Of a DNA stretch of 18,389 nucleotides, positions 1 through 7,067 are shown in pieces. This DNA comes from an uncultured Opitutia bacterium (GTDB lineage Bacteria; Verrucomicrobiota; Verrucomicrobiia; Opitutales; UBA953), in the NCBI GenBank assembly GCA_903829855.1, contig CAIKRN010000104.1:1-18389 (forward strand), written 5' to 3'. Made by a program: the position numbers and the translations under genes. The notes under the pieces were generated by a model. That model was given only the letters and a program-made list of their open reading frames with translations, did no database searches and was not told the origin of the DNA. Each line of letters opens with the position of its first letter. Position 1 is the stretch's first letter.

Positions 1-96
1 CACAACGACCGCTGGCTCCTGCGCGACTGCCCCCAGACGAACGCCGCGCGCGACTGGTTCGAAAGGGTGACGGCGTCGGACAAGCCCTCGAAGTAA
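1..96 (+). CDS. C-terminal end of an unidentified protein (partial)
   Basis: The first 96 bases read in frame 1 as 31 codons ending in TAA at 94-96. The peptide begins HNDRWLLRDC and ends SDKPSK. Its two tryptophans and mixed charged and hydrophobic residues look like real coding sequence, but no family can be recognised from so short a tail, and the start lies outside the window. It runs towards pnp, and the hairpin at 116-145 lies between the two genes. Another plus frame is also open here to about position 130 but gives an Arg/Pro-rich composition typical of a shadow frame. Confidence 0.5.
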   Translation, partial: HNDRWLLRDCPQTNAARDWFERVTASDKPSK

Positions 97-115
97 GGCC
101 TTCGCCAGCGGGCAC

Positions 116-145
116 AAAAAAGGCCCCGGGGTGAGCCGAGGCCTT
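116..145 (-). terminator. Intrinsic terminator of the rpsO-pnp operon
   Basis: On the minus strand an AAGGCC-type stem (positions 136-145 pairing with 120-129, one C/A mismatch in ten pairs, six-base loop) is followed directly by a run of T (116-121 on the plus strand are all A). This is the classic hairpin plus U-tract of a Rho-independent terminator. It lies about 20 nt past the pnp stop codon. The same hairpin could weakly serve the plus-strand gene ending at 96, but the plus side lacks a good T-run. Confidence 0.8.
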
Positions 146-166
146 GTCTGTTCGTTCAACCGAGGC

Positions 167-2356
167 TTAGCGACGGTCTGGGCGGTCGCCACGAGGGCGA
201 TCCATCGGCTTAGGGGCAGGAGCGTATTCGCGACCTTCCTTCTCAGCAATGGCGGCGCGGCGAGAGAGACGCACACGACCCTTGTCGTCGATGCCTACGC
301 ACTTGACGATAATTTCGTCGCCGAGCTTCACGATGTCTTCGACGCTGTTAACGCGGAAGTCAGCGAGTTCGGAGACGTGGACGAGCCCTTCCTGACCGGG
401 GAGGCATTCGACGAAAGCGCCGAATTCCTTCACCGAACGGACGATGCCCTTGTACGTCTTGTTGATCTCGATCTGAGCCGAGAGGAGATTGACCTCGTTG
501 ACCGCGCGGGCGAGGGACTCGCCATCGGTTGCGAAGATCGTGACCCAACCGGAGTCGTCCTGATCGATGTCGAGCTGGCAACCGGTGTACTCCGTGATGC
601 GCTTGATGTTCTTGCCGCCTGGGCCGATGAGTGCGCCGATCTTATCGGACGGAATCTTAATGCGGTGGGTGCGAGGGGCACAGGGCTTCAGCTCGGCACG
701 GGTGGCTGGCATGGTCTTGGCCATGATGTCCAGGATCGCGTCGCGGGAGACCTTGTTCTGGGCGATGGCTTCCTTGGCGATGCTCATCGGGAGACCGTGG
801 ATCTTAAGGTCCAGCTGGAAGGCGGTGATGCCTTCGCGGGTGCCGCAGATCTTGAAGTCCATGTCGCCGTAGTGGTCTTCGGCGCCGATGATGTCGGTCA
901 GTACGCGGTGCTTCACGATCTTACCGGCGGCGTCTTCGGTCACGAGACCGCAGGAGATACCGGCGACCGGGGCCTTGATGGGCACGCCGGCGTCGAGGAG
1001 AGCGAGGGTGCCGCCACAGACGGAAGCCATCGAGGTGGAGCCGTTGGACTCCATGATCTCGGAGACGAGACGGATGGAGTACGGGAAGTCCTGTTCGGAA
1101 GGCAGGACGGAGAGCAGCGAGCGCTCGGCGAGGTTACCGTGGCCGGTTTCGCGGCGGGAGGTCATGCCGAAACGGCCGGTCTCACCCACCGAGAAGGGCG
1201 GGAAGTTGTAGTGCAGGAGGAACGAGCGCTTGCTCGGGCCGCCGGTGATGGCGTCGACTTCCTGGGCATCCTTGGAGGTGCCGAGGGTCGCGAGGACGAG
1301 ACCCTGGGTTTCGCCGCGCTGGAAGAGCGAGGAACCATGGACGCGGGGAAGCACGTCGACTTCACAGGAGATCGCACGGAGATCCAGCGGCTTGCGGCCG
1401 TCGGCACGTTCGCCGCTCTGGATGATGGCGTTGCGGTAGACCTTTTCCTGGAGCTTCTCGAAAGCCATCTTGATTTGGCGAGAGTCGAAGACGTCGCCGA
1501 GTTCAGCCTTACAGGCAGCCTTAGCCTTTTCGACCACGGCCTTAACGGCATCACCACGTTCCTTCTTGGAAGCGAGGAAGATGGCCTTCTTGAGCTGTTC
1601 GCCTTCACCGGCGACACGTTCGCAGATGGCGAGGGCCTTAGGTTCACAGACCACGAGCGGGAAGACGCGCTTGGTCTTGGAGTACATTGCGGCGAGCTTG
1701 CGCTGAGCGGCGATGATTGGCTGGATCGCCTTCTGAGCGTACTCGAGGGCGGCGATAAAGTCGGCTTCCGGCAGCTGGTCGGCCGAACCTTCGATCATCA
1801 TCATGTCGCTTTCGTTGCCGACATAGATGAGGTCCAAGTCGGACTCATACTGCTGTTCGTGGGTCGGGTTGACGACGAACTGGCCGGCGACGCGACCGAG
1901 GCGGATACCCGCGATCGGACCGTTCCACGGGATGTCGGAGCAAAGGAGAGCGGCGGAAGCGCCGTTCACCATGAGCACGTCGGAGTCGTTGATCTGGTCA
2001 GCCGAGAGGAGGAGGCCGATCACCTGGACTTCATTGAGGAAGCCTTCAGGGAAGAGCGGGCGGAGGGGACGATCGCAAAGGCGCGAGGTCAGGATTTCCT
2101 TATCGGAAGGCTTACCTTCGCGACGGAAGTAACCACCCGGGAAGCGTCCGGCGGCGGCAAACTTCTCGCGGTAGTCGACGGTCAGGGGGAAGAAGTCCTG
2201 GTCAGGAGAGCGTAGGTCTTCGGCGGCGGTAGCCGAGACGAAGAGCGTCGTTTCTCCCTTGCTGATGGTGACGGCGCCGTTGGCGAGGCGGGCGATGGAG
2301 CCGGTGTTGATCGTGATACCGAGTTCTTCGATGGTCACGGAGTGTTTCTGTTTCAT
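167..2356 (-). CDS. pnp: Polyribonucleotide nucleotidyltransferase (PNPase)
   Basis: Phosphorolytic 3'-to-5' exoribonuclease that degrades RNA to nucleoside diphosphates; in other bacteria it forms a ring-shaped trimer and joins the degradosome. The 729 residues are slightly longer than E. coli PNPase and show the full architecture: a first RNase PH domain with FRRE (77-80), a helical linker (about 210-310), a second catalytic RNase PH domain with GHGNLAERSL (405-414), SNGSTSMASVCGG (437-449) and D494/D500/K502 in EDHYGDMDFK matching the E. coli catalytic D486/D492/K494, then a KH domain with the GPGGKN loop (578-583) and an S1 domain (about 634-698). The tail is short, basic and proline-rich. 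The ATG at 2356 starts a normal N-terminus but has no Shine-Dalgarno; the leader is A/C-rich and ends ACC-ATG. It lies downstream of rpsO, the usual arrangement. A 694-codon open frame on the opposite strand is a shadow. Confidence 0.98.
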   Translation of the reverse strand: MKQKHSVTIEELGITINTGSIARLANGAVTISKGETTLFVSATAAEDLRSPDQDFFPLTVDYREKFAAAGRFPGGYFRREGKPSDKEILTSRLCDRPLRPLFPEGFLNEVQVIGLLLSADQINDSDVLMVNGASAALLCSDIPWNGPIAGIRLGRVAGQFVVNPTHEQQYESDLDLIYVGNESDMMMIEGSADQLPEADFIAALEYAQKAIQPIIAAQRKLAAMYSKTKRVFPLVVCEPKALAICERVAGEGEQLKKAIFLASKKERGDAVKAVVEKAKAACKAELGDVFDSRQIKMAFEKLQEKVYRNAIIQSGERADGRKPLDLRAISCEVDVLPRVHGSSLFQRGETQGLVLATLGTSKDAQEVDAITGGPSKRSFLLHYNFPPFSVGETGRFGMTSRRETGHGNLAERSLLSVLPSEQDFPYSIRLVSEIMESNGSTSMASVCGGTLALLDAGVPIKAPVAGISCGLVTEDAAGKIVKHRVLTDIIGAEDHYGDMDFKICGTREGITAFQLDLKIHGLPMSIAKEAIAQNKVSRDAILDIMAKTMPATRAELKPCAPRTHRIKIPSDKIGALIGPGGKNIKRITEYTGCQLDIDQDDSGWVTIFATDGESLARAVNEVNLLSAQIEINKTYKGIVRSVKEFGAFVECLPGQEGLVHVSELADFRVNSVEDIVKLGDEIIVKCVGIDDKGRVRLSRRAAIAEKEGREYAPAPKPMDRPRGDRPDRR

Positions 2357-2382
2357 GGTGTGTTTTGCTTGTTGTGCGTTGT

Positions 2383-2402
2383 GTCAGGCGGAATTGCCCG
2401 AC
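2383..2402 (-). promoter_or_regulatory. Imperfect stem-loop in the pnp leader
   Basis: Positions 2383-2389 pair with 2396-2402 (seven pairs, one A/C mismatch, six-base loop), 27 nt upstream of the pnp start and downstream of the rpsO-pnp hairpin. In E. coli a leader stem-loop is cut by RNase III and used by PNPase to control its own mRNA. Whether this shorter stem does anything similar is only an analogy. Confidence 0.25.
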
Positions 2403-2421
2403 GGGTTTGTTTGGGTGGGTG

Positions 2422-2452
2422 AAAAACGGACGTCCCAGCCTAGGCTGGGACG
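2422..2452 (-). terminator. Hairpin with T-run between rpsO and pnp
   Basis: Positions 2431-2452 form a perfect 22-base palindrome (centre CCTAGG). On the minus strand it is followed four bases later by TTTTT (2426-2422). It starts 32 nt after the rpsO stop and ends well before the pnp start. The likely role is a partial terminator or processing site that sets rpsO above pnp expression, as the rpsO terminator does in E. coli. The four-base gap before the T-run makes it less than ideal as a terminator. A smaller 5-bp hairpin (2467-2480) lies just after the rpsO stop. Confidence 0.6.
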
Positions 2453-2483
2453 CGTGGTGAACAGATGCGCCCGCAGGCGCCGT

Positions 2484-2744
2484 TCACTTGCGAAGATTGA
2501 GTTTGGCGAGGAGCGCGTTATAGCGGTCCAAGTCGCTCGACTTCAGGTAGGCGAGGAGCTTGCGACGACGATTCGTCAGCATGATCAGGCCGCGACGGGA
2601 GTGGAAATCCTTGCGGTGGGTACGCAGGTGCTCGGTCAGGTGAGTGACGCGGGCGGTAATCAGAGCGACTTGGACTTCGGGCGAGCCGGTGTCCTTAGCG
2701 TCCTGCTGGTGCTTCTTGATGACTTCAGACTTATTGACTGACAT
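2484..2744 (-). CDS. rpsO: 30S ribosomal protein S15
   Basis: Primary 16S rRNA-binding protein that binds the central domain three-way junction and nucleates assembly of the small-subunit platform; it also contacts 23S rRNA in an intersubunit bridge. The 86 residues cover the whole family (usually 88-89). Family hallmarks are visible: DTGSPEVQVALIT (18-30), the loop around HRKDFHSRRGL with its conserved H and D, and MLTNRRRKLLAYL before the C-terminal helix. It is upstream of pnp on the same strand, separated by 127 nt containing a hairpin with a T-run. The ATG is preceded by CTAACCACCACC, with no Shine-Dalgarno sequence. Confidence 0.98.
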   Translation of the reverse strand: MSVNKSEVIKKHQQDAKDTGSPEVQVALITARVTHLTEHLRTHRKDFHSRRGLIMLTNRRRKLLAYLKSSDLDRYNALLAKLNLRK

Positions 2745-2811
2745 GGTGGTGGTTAGTTTTGGGTTTTGATGGCCGACTTGGGAGAGATTCCCGAAAGCCC
2801 CGCCGTTTGGC

Positions 2812-2875
2812 CGGACTATCCGTCTGGAATAGGCTTTCGCCTACCGACCAGCGTGAGAAGGGCTCCGCCCCTCTC
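2812..2875 (-). promoter_or_regulatory. Candidate structured leader of rpsO mRNA
   Basis: In the 245-nt gap upstream of rpsO the minus strand holds consecutive hairpins: a 9-bp stem with one G-T pair and a three-base GGA loop (2855-2875), a 5-bp stem capped by a GAAA tetraloop (2830-2843), and a weak 4-bp stem (2812-2822). None is followed by a T-run, so they do not look like terminators. S15 represses its own mRNA in several bacteria through structurally unrelated leader RNAs, so an S15-binding leader is a reasonable guess. I could not find a convincing promoter to show that this stretch is transcribed. Confidence 0.3.
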
Positions 2876-2989
2876 CCTAACGAAGATAACCAAGGGAAAT
2901 GACAGTCGACCCCCGGCTTAGCAAGAAGGAACTACCCCCCTAAAGGACGAGGTATTCGCCCGTTTTCCGTCAGCCGTAGACCAGGGGGT

Positions 2990-3412
2990 CTAGTTGGGTA
3001 AATCGAGCCAATAGACGTCCGCATCATTCCGACCAATACCCGGAAAATGCCACCCTCTCGGCTCGGGAATGATCTCCGAGAGATCGAAGACCCTCACGGA
3101 TTTAGGCATTGGCGCAAAATAGAGGGTAAACTGATGCACCCGTCCCGGTGGCACGGGCATCCATTCGGGATACGGTGAGATGTTCTCAAACCCGACCAGC
3201 GCGCTCGTGTGTGCAGAATCGCGATCAAGGAGAAAGGTGCTCGGCCAGATTCTCAGACTGTGAGAATAATGAGGGGCGCAACGCACGTGAACGACCACCG
3301 GGTCGAGTGGCTTTACTTCTGGAACGACTGAGGCGACTGGCATCAGCTTAGGCCGCTGCGTGTTCACTCCATGACTCATCACCGCCACTATGCCTAGACC
3401 ATCTAGAACCAC
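2990..3412 (-). CDS. Small uncharacterised protein
   Basis: I do not recognise this gene. Reading from GTG at 3412 gives 140 residues; an ATG at 3379 would give 129. The C-terminal half looks like a folded, strand-rich domain: FTLYFAPMP (95-103), SVRVFDLSE (105-113) and GWHFPGIG (120-127), ending in YWLDLPN. The N-terminal 40 residues are less convincing, so the true start is uncertain; there is no clear signal peptide. A TAGACC/GGTCTA hairpin (2977-2992) overlaps the TAG stop, without a T-run. It is divergent from yhbY and lies upstream of rpsO on the same strand with a 245-nt gap, so it is probably its own unit. Its length and protein-like composition support a real gene, but possibly a degenerating one. 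Confidence 0.5.
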   Translation of the reverse strand: MVLDGLGIVAVMSHGVNTQRPKLMPVASVVPEVKPLDPVVVHVRCAPHYSHSLRIWPSTFLLDRDSAHTSALVGFENISPYPEWMPVPPGRVHQFTLYFAPMPKSVRVFDLSEIIPEPRGWHFPGIGRNDADVYWLDLPN

Positions 3413-3474
3413 AAGGGGGGCAGGTAGCGGATTAGCCCGTTGACTCCCCTGCCCTGCAAAAGCGAAATGGGGGC

Positions 3475-3774
3475 ATGGAATCTGGCTCTGACGACAAACC
3501 CCGCCTCACTGGCGCCGAACGCGGCAAACTGCGAAGCCTCGCCCAGACGCTCGACCCAAAGGTATTCGTCGGCAAGGTGGGCATCAACGCCGGCATCGCC
3601 AACCTGCTCGAAGAGGCCTTCCGTAATGCCGATCTGGTTAAAGTACGCTTTACCGCGGAACGGGAAGCGATGGATACCCAGGCTCAGGAACTGGCTAAGC
3701 TTACCGAGAGCGAAGTCATCGGCTCCGTCGGTCGTACGGCCACCTTCTTCAAACTGGGCGCCGACCCGGAATAA
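3475..3774 (+). CDS. yhbY: YhbY/CRS1 family RNA-binding protein (CRM domain)
   Basis: Single CRM-domain protein of 99 residues. Members of this family associate with pre-50S ribosomal particles and are thought to help large-subunit assembly. The family pattern is clear: LTGAERGKLRSLAQTLDP at 11-28, the RNA-contacting GxxG-type loop FVGKVGINAG (31-40, GKVG at 33-36), a helix with NLLEEAF, the strand LVKVRF, and a final VIGSVGRTATFFK strand. The N-terminal ten residues are a charged extension. It sits three bases upstream of the prenyl synthase gene on the same strand, so the two are probably co-transcribed. A G-run lies too close to the ATG (2 nt) to be a good ribosome binding site. Confidence 0.9.
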   Translation: MESGSDDKPRLTGAERGKLRSLAQTLDPKVFVGKVGINAGIANLLEEAFRNADLVKVRFTAEREAMDTQAQELAKLTESEVIGSVGRTATFFKLGADPE

Positions 3775-3777
3775 GCC

Positions 3778-4665
3778 GTGGACGCGAAGCTGTTCCAGTC
3801 CAGGCACGAGGCCTTGGTGCAGCAGGCCGAAAACGCCCTTCGCGATCTCACCCCCCTTGCTGATGCGCGCCCTGCCCGCCTACACGCGGCCATGCGCTAT
3901 TCACTGGACGCTGGAGGCAAAAGACTCCGACCCGTGCTCTGCCTCGCTTCCGCCGCGGCCTTCTCGCCCAGCGCCGATGCCCGTTATGCGGCCACCGCCC
4001 TCGAGTGCATCCACACTTACTCGCTGATTCATGACGACCTACCGTGCATGGATAATTCGGACCTGCGCCGCGGACGCCCATCCTGCCATAAAGCCTTTGA
4101 CGAAGCCACGGCCCTACTCGCCGGCGATGCGCTGCAACCACTGGCCTTTGAATTAATCGCCACCGGCTACGCGGCTAATCCCGCTCTCGCTACCGACCTC
4201 GTGCGCGAACTCGCCGTCACGGCGGGATCCACCCTGCTCGTCGGTGGACAAACCGAAGACATGGGTGGCCTGGCCGCTGGTCCCAGCACTGATCGCCTCG
4301 AATATATTCTGCTCGGTAAGACCGCCGCGATGCTCAGCGCTTCTTTCGCGATGGGCGCACTCGTGGGCGGCGCCAGCCCTGCCGACGTGGAACGATTTCG
4401 CCAAGCCGGCCGGGCAGCGGGTATCGCCTTCCAGTTGGTGGACGACGAACTCGACCTGACCGCGGATGCTACCCAACTCGGTAAGCCCGTGGGCGCCGAT
4501 GTGCAGAATGGAAAAATGACTTACGCGAGCCTCCATGGCCTCGCCGCTGGCCGTCAACGGATTGATGCGCTCACGGCGGAAGCAATCACCCACCTGCGAG
4601 CGAGCCAAAGTGACAGCGAATTCCTGATCGAGTTAGTGACCCGGATGGCCGGACGCCGGAACTAA
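3778..4665 (+). CDS. ispA: Type II short-chain polyprenyl diphosphate synthase (farnesyl or geranylgeranyl diphosphate synthase)
   Basis: Condenses isopentenyl diphosphate with allylic diphosphates to make C15 or C20 precursors for undecaprenyl phosphate, quinones or carotenoids. The 295 residues carry GGKRLRPVL (46-54), the first aspartate-rich motif DDLPCMD (86-92, two-residue insertion typical of bacterial type II enzymes), DLRRGRPSCH (95-104), GGQTEDM (156-162), the second aspartate-rich motif DDELD (222-226) and GKPVGAD...GKMTY (235-249). Tyr81 and Ser82 before the first motif match E. coli IspA, but closely related C20 enzymes share this, so product length is not settled. The start is GTG at 3778, three bases after the yhbY stop and preceded by AAGCC, with no clear ribosome binding site. 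The gene ends on TAA immediately adjoining the stop of the opposite-strand DUF983-like gene. Confidence 0.92.
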   Translation: MDAKLFQSRHEALVQQAENALRDLTPLADARPARLHAAMRYSLDAGGKRLRPVLCLASAAAFSPSADARYAATALECIHTYSLIHDDLPCMDNSDLRRGRPSCHKAFDEATALLAGDALQPLAFELIATGYAANPALATDLVRELAVTAGSTLLVGGQTEDMGGLAAGPSTDRLEYILLGKTAAMLSASFAMGALVGGASPADVERFRQAGRAAGIAFQLVDDELDLTADATQLGKPVGADVQNGKMTYASLHGLAAGRQRIDALTAEAITHLRASQSDSEFLIELVTRMAGRRN

Positions 4666-5070
4666 TCAATCGTCAAGGCGCCGTCCGCCGGATGGCAATT
4701 GGTCCGGCAAGAAGGCGTAATACGTGCCAACCCACAGGCGCCACGCCAACGCATGAATAAGGGGCGGCACGAGAAAAATCGCCAAGACTGCCAAGCGCAC
4801 CATCCCCTCGCGATCAAGCCAGCCCAGCCGGTATGCCAACATGATGAGCGGCAACACGCCGAAGGCCGTTAGACCGTAATTCCAAACAATCGCCCCGAGG
4901 AAGAAGCCTTCCTTGCGTCGCAGAACCAAACCACAGGACGGGCATGAGGCCGGCGTATTCCAGAGGCGGGCCAAAAGACCGGTCCGATCATCCGCCCCAC
5001 GGACACGGGCGCCGCAATCCGGACAACAACCGCGGGCGGATTTCCAAAAGATATCGGAACGAAACTGCAC
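4666..5070 (-). CDS. DUF983-like zinc-ribbon membrane protein
   Basis: A 134-residue protein with two Cys pairs that should form a zinc ribbon (CPDC at 16-19, CPSC at 43-46), then RRKEGFFLGAIVWNYG and two hydrophobic spans (about 57-83 and 91-113), ending in a short basic tail. The order cytosolic zinc ribbon then two membrane helices, the size and the EG-F-LGA-NYG pattern match small DUF983-type proteins of unknown function. The assignment is from memory of the pattern. The start is GTG at 5070; a G-rich stretch lies about 14 nt upstream. It is downstream of tsf on the same strand but separated from it by a strong terminator, so it is probably transcribed separately. Its stop directly abuts the ispA stop. 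Confidence 0.65.
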   Translation of the reverse strand: MQFRSDIFWKSARGCCPDCGARVRGADDRTGLLARLWNTPASCPSCGLVLRRKEGFFLGAIVWNYGLTAFGVLPLIMLAYRLGWLDREGMVRLAVLAIFLVPPLIHALAWRLWVGTYYAFLPDQLPSGGRRLDD

Positions 5071-5108
5071 CCCGACAGACTACCCCGCTGGGCGAGTATG
5101 TAAAGCAA

Positions 5109-5137
5109 AGGGCCGGCTTCCTCGCGGAGCCGGCCCT
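5109..5137 (-). terminator. Intrinsic terminator of the rpsB-tsf operon
   Basis: A perfect 10-bp GC-rich stem (5109-5118 with 5128-5137, AGGGCCGGCT and its complement) with a nine-base loop lies 24 nt beyond the tsf stop. On the minus strand the stem is followed by TTGCTTTAC, an interrupted T-rich tail. The stem is strong and well placed to end rpsB-tsf transcription before the DUF983-like gene. Confidence 0.75.
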
Positions 5138-5161
5138 GTTAAGCCATTTTAGGACTGAAGC

Positions 5162-6202
5162 TTACTCGGCGTCGGTCTCACCCACCTGGAAGCGGGCAAA
5201 ACGAACGATGGAGACTTCTTCGCCGACCTTGCCCTTAGCGGCGGCAAGAAGCTGGAGAATCTTCTGCTCAGGATCACGGAAGTAAGCCTGCTCAAGCAGA
5301 CAAGCATCCGCGAAGAACTTGTCGACGCGACCGGCGACGATTTTTTCCATGTTCGCAATCTGACCCTTCTTGCGGGATTCGGCTGCGATGATCTGCTTCT
5401 CGCCAACGACGATACGCTTCTCGAGTTCGGCAATCGCTTCGGCGTCATTCGCAGCCTTCTGCTCAACGAGCTGGCCCTTATAGTCCTCGACGATGCGCTT
5501 GGCTTCGTCGATGGCCTTATCGGCCTCAGACTTGGTGAACTCGGAGGCGATTTCGCGTTCTTTTGCGACGACATCAGCGGAGACATCTTCGCGGCGAACG
5601 AAACGGGCATTGTTTGCGACGACCTGCATGGCGAGCTGGCGAGCCAGTTCAGCCACTTCAGGGTTCGCGGCCGCACCCTGCGTCTGGAGACCCAGCTCAA
5701 GGAGGACAGCAATTTTGGCGCCCGTGTGGACGTAAGCCGAAACGCGGCCCACGCCAGTAGCTTCAAACTTCAACACACGAGAAACCTTAAGGTTCTCACC
5801 AATCTTCAGGACCTGATCGTTGAGGTAATCATTCACCTTGCGCGACTTATCGGCATGGTACGGCTGCTCAAGGAGACCCGTGACGCCGTTCGTCGCGGCC
5901 TGACCAACGAGTTCCTTAGCGAGAGCGATGAAGTTCTCGTTCTTGGCGACGAAGTCGGTTTCGCAATTAAGCTCGAGAAGCGTGGCCGCACGACCATCGG
6001 CAGCGACCTGGACTGCGAGGATACCCTCGCTGGCCTTGCGATCGGCTTTCTTGTTGCGCGTGGCGACACCTTTGATGCGGAGAATCTCGACGGCCTTCTC
6101 CATGTCGCCGTTGGATTCAGTGAGGGCCTTCTTGCAGTCCATCAGGCCCGCGCCAGTACGCTGGCGCAAATCGTTAACCGTCTGAGCGGTGATAGCGGAC
6201 AT
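5162..6202 (-). CDS. tsf: Elongation factor Ts with an enlarged coiled-coil region
   Basis: Guanine nucleotide exchange factor for EF-Tu. The start chosen is the ATG at 6202 (MSAITAQTVNDLRQRTGAG), eight bases from the rpsB stop; an upstream ATG in frame (6253) would overlap rpsB and add a non-family leader. Of 346 residues, the UBA-like N-domain is at 1-45 (LRQRTGAGLMDCKKAL), the EF-Tu contact TDFVAKN at 82-88, the core continues to about 200, and the C-terminus ends with IVRFARFQVG (332-341). Between AKERE (213-217) and MEKIVAGR (285-292) lie about 70 residues where E. coli has about 18, so roughly 52 residues, rich in Glu, Lys and Ala with heptad-like spacing, are inserted in the helical coiled-coil subdomain. 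No Shine-Dalgarno is visible; the start context is TAGCC-ATG. Confidence 0.96.
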   Translation of the reverse strand: MSAITAQTVNDLRQRTGAGLMDCKKALTESNGDMEKAVEILRIKGVATRNKKADRKASEGILAVQVAADGRAATLLELNCETDFVAKNENFIALAKELVGQAATNGVTGLLEQPYHADKSRKVNDYLNDQVLKIGENLKVSRVLKFEATGVGRVSAYVHTGAKIAVLLELGLQTQGAAANPEVAELARQLAMQVVANNARFVRREDVSADVVAKEREIASEFTKSEADKAIDEAKRIVEDYKGQLVEQKAANDAEAIAELEKRIVVGEKQIIAAESRKKGQIANMEKIVAGRVDKFFADACLLEQAYFRDPEQKILQLLAAAKGKVGEEVSIVRFARFQVGETDAE

Positions 6203-6209
6203 GGCTAGA

Positions 6210-7067
6210 TTACTTAGACTTACGAGGGCTGGGGCGCTTGGCAGGAGCGGCACCTTCCACGACTTCAGGAACCTCGTTAGCGATCTTCATCGCGTCATCG
6301 GAGATGTTCACTTCGGGCTGGATGGACTCGGAGGAATCCTGACGGGAAACCACGGTGACCGTCTTGCGATCCTGGGTCACGGCCTTGCGGCGAGCGAGGC
6401 CCGTCTGGACGGCCTGAGTCAGGACTTCGACGATGAGGCGAATTGACTTCGCGGCATCATCATTACCAGGGACAGGGAACTTAAGGAGGGTCGGGTCGGA
6501 GTTAGAGTCGCAGAGACCGATCACCGGGATGCCTAGGCGGACGGCTTCAGCGACGGCGATTTCTTCCAGCTTGGTGTCGATGACGATCATCGCAGCAGGC
6601 AGTTCACGGTATTCGAGGAGGCCCTCGAAGTTGCGCTGCATACGGGACATCTCGCGCTTCACAGCAGCGGCTTCCTTCTTATGCATCTTAGCGAGGGAAC
6701 CGTCCTGCTCCATGCGGAGGTAGGTGCGATACTTATCAAGCGAGCGCTTGATGGTGGCGAAGTTGGTGAGCGTACCGCCGAGCCAGCGATTCACGGCGAA
6801 GGGCATGCCAGTCGACTTTGCAGCCTGACGGACAACTTCCTGCGCCTGCGGCTTCGTGGCAACGAAGAGCACTTCCTTGCCCTTGGCAGAGGCATCCTCA
6901 ATGAAGGCGGCAGCGGCAACGAGGCACGCGTGCGTCTTCTCAAGGTCGATAATCGAAACACCGTTGCGGTGATCGAAGATGTACGGACGGCTGCGGGGGT
7001 TCCAGCGACGAGTTTGGTGTCCGAAGTGGACGCCGGCATCGAGGAGATCTTTGACTGTGATGTTCAT
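6210..7067 (-). CDS. rpsB: 30S ribosomal protein S2
   Basis: Late-assembling small-subunit protein that binds the head/body junction and is needed for S1 docking. The 285 residues show the family from the first codon: LLDAGVHFGHQTRRWNP (8-24), the NRWLGGTLTNFATI block, the helical hairpin region (about 130-165), and GLCDSNSDPTLLKFPVPGNDD with RLI and then VLTQAV. Beyond residue about 235 there is a charged, probably disordered extension ending in KRPSPRKSK, about 40 residues longer than E. coli S2. It is the first gene of the rpsB-tsf pair, and its leader has the only clear Shine-Dalgarno in the window (GGAG, 9 nt before ATG). It is divergent from waaA. Confidence 0.98.
   Translation of the reverse strand: MNITVKDLLDAGVHFGHQTRRWNPRSRPYIFDHRNGVSIIDLEKTHACLVAAAAFIEDASAKGKEVLFVATKPQAQEVVRQAAKSTGMPFAVNRWLGGTLTNFATIKRSLDKYRTYLRMEQDGSLAKMHKKEAAAVKREMSRMQRNFEGLLEYRELPAAMIVIDTKLEEIAVAEAVRLGIPVIGLCDSNSDPTLLKFPVPGNDDAAKSIRLIVEVLTQAVQTGLARRKAVTQDRKTVTVVSRQDSSESIQPEVNISDDAMKIANEVPEVVEGAAPAKRPSPRKSK

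Noticed and set aside
131..2215. A 694-codon open frame on the plus strand opposite pnp
   Set aside because: It overlaps pnp completely, whose motifs are unmistakable. Its translation is Asp/Gly/Val/Leu-rich with no recognisable domain, as expected for the antisense frame of a strongly codon-biased GC-rich gene.
2977..2992. Hairpin over the stop codon of the 2990-3412 gene
   Set aside because: Six base pairs without a T-run on the minus strand; not enough for an intrinsic terminator.
5726..6208. 160-codon plus-strand frame opposite tsf
   Set aside because: Shadow of tsf; no domain and no start signal.
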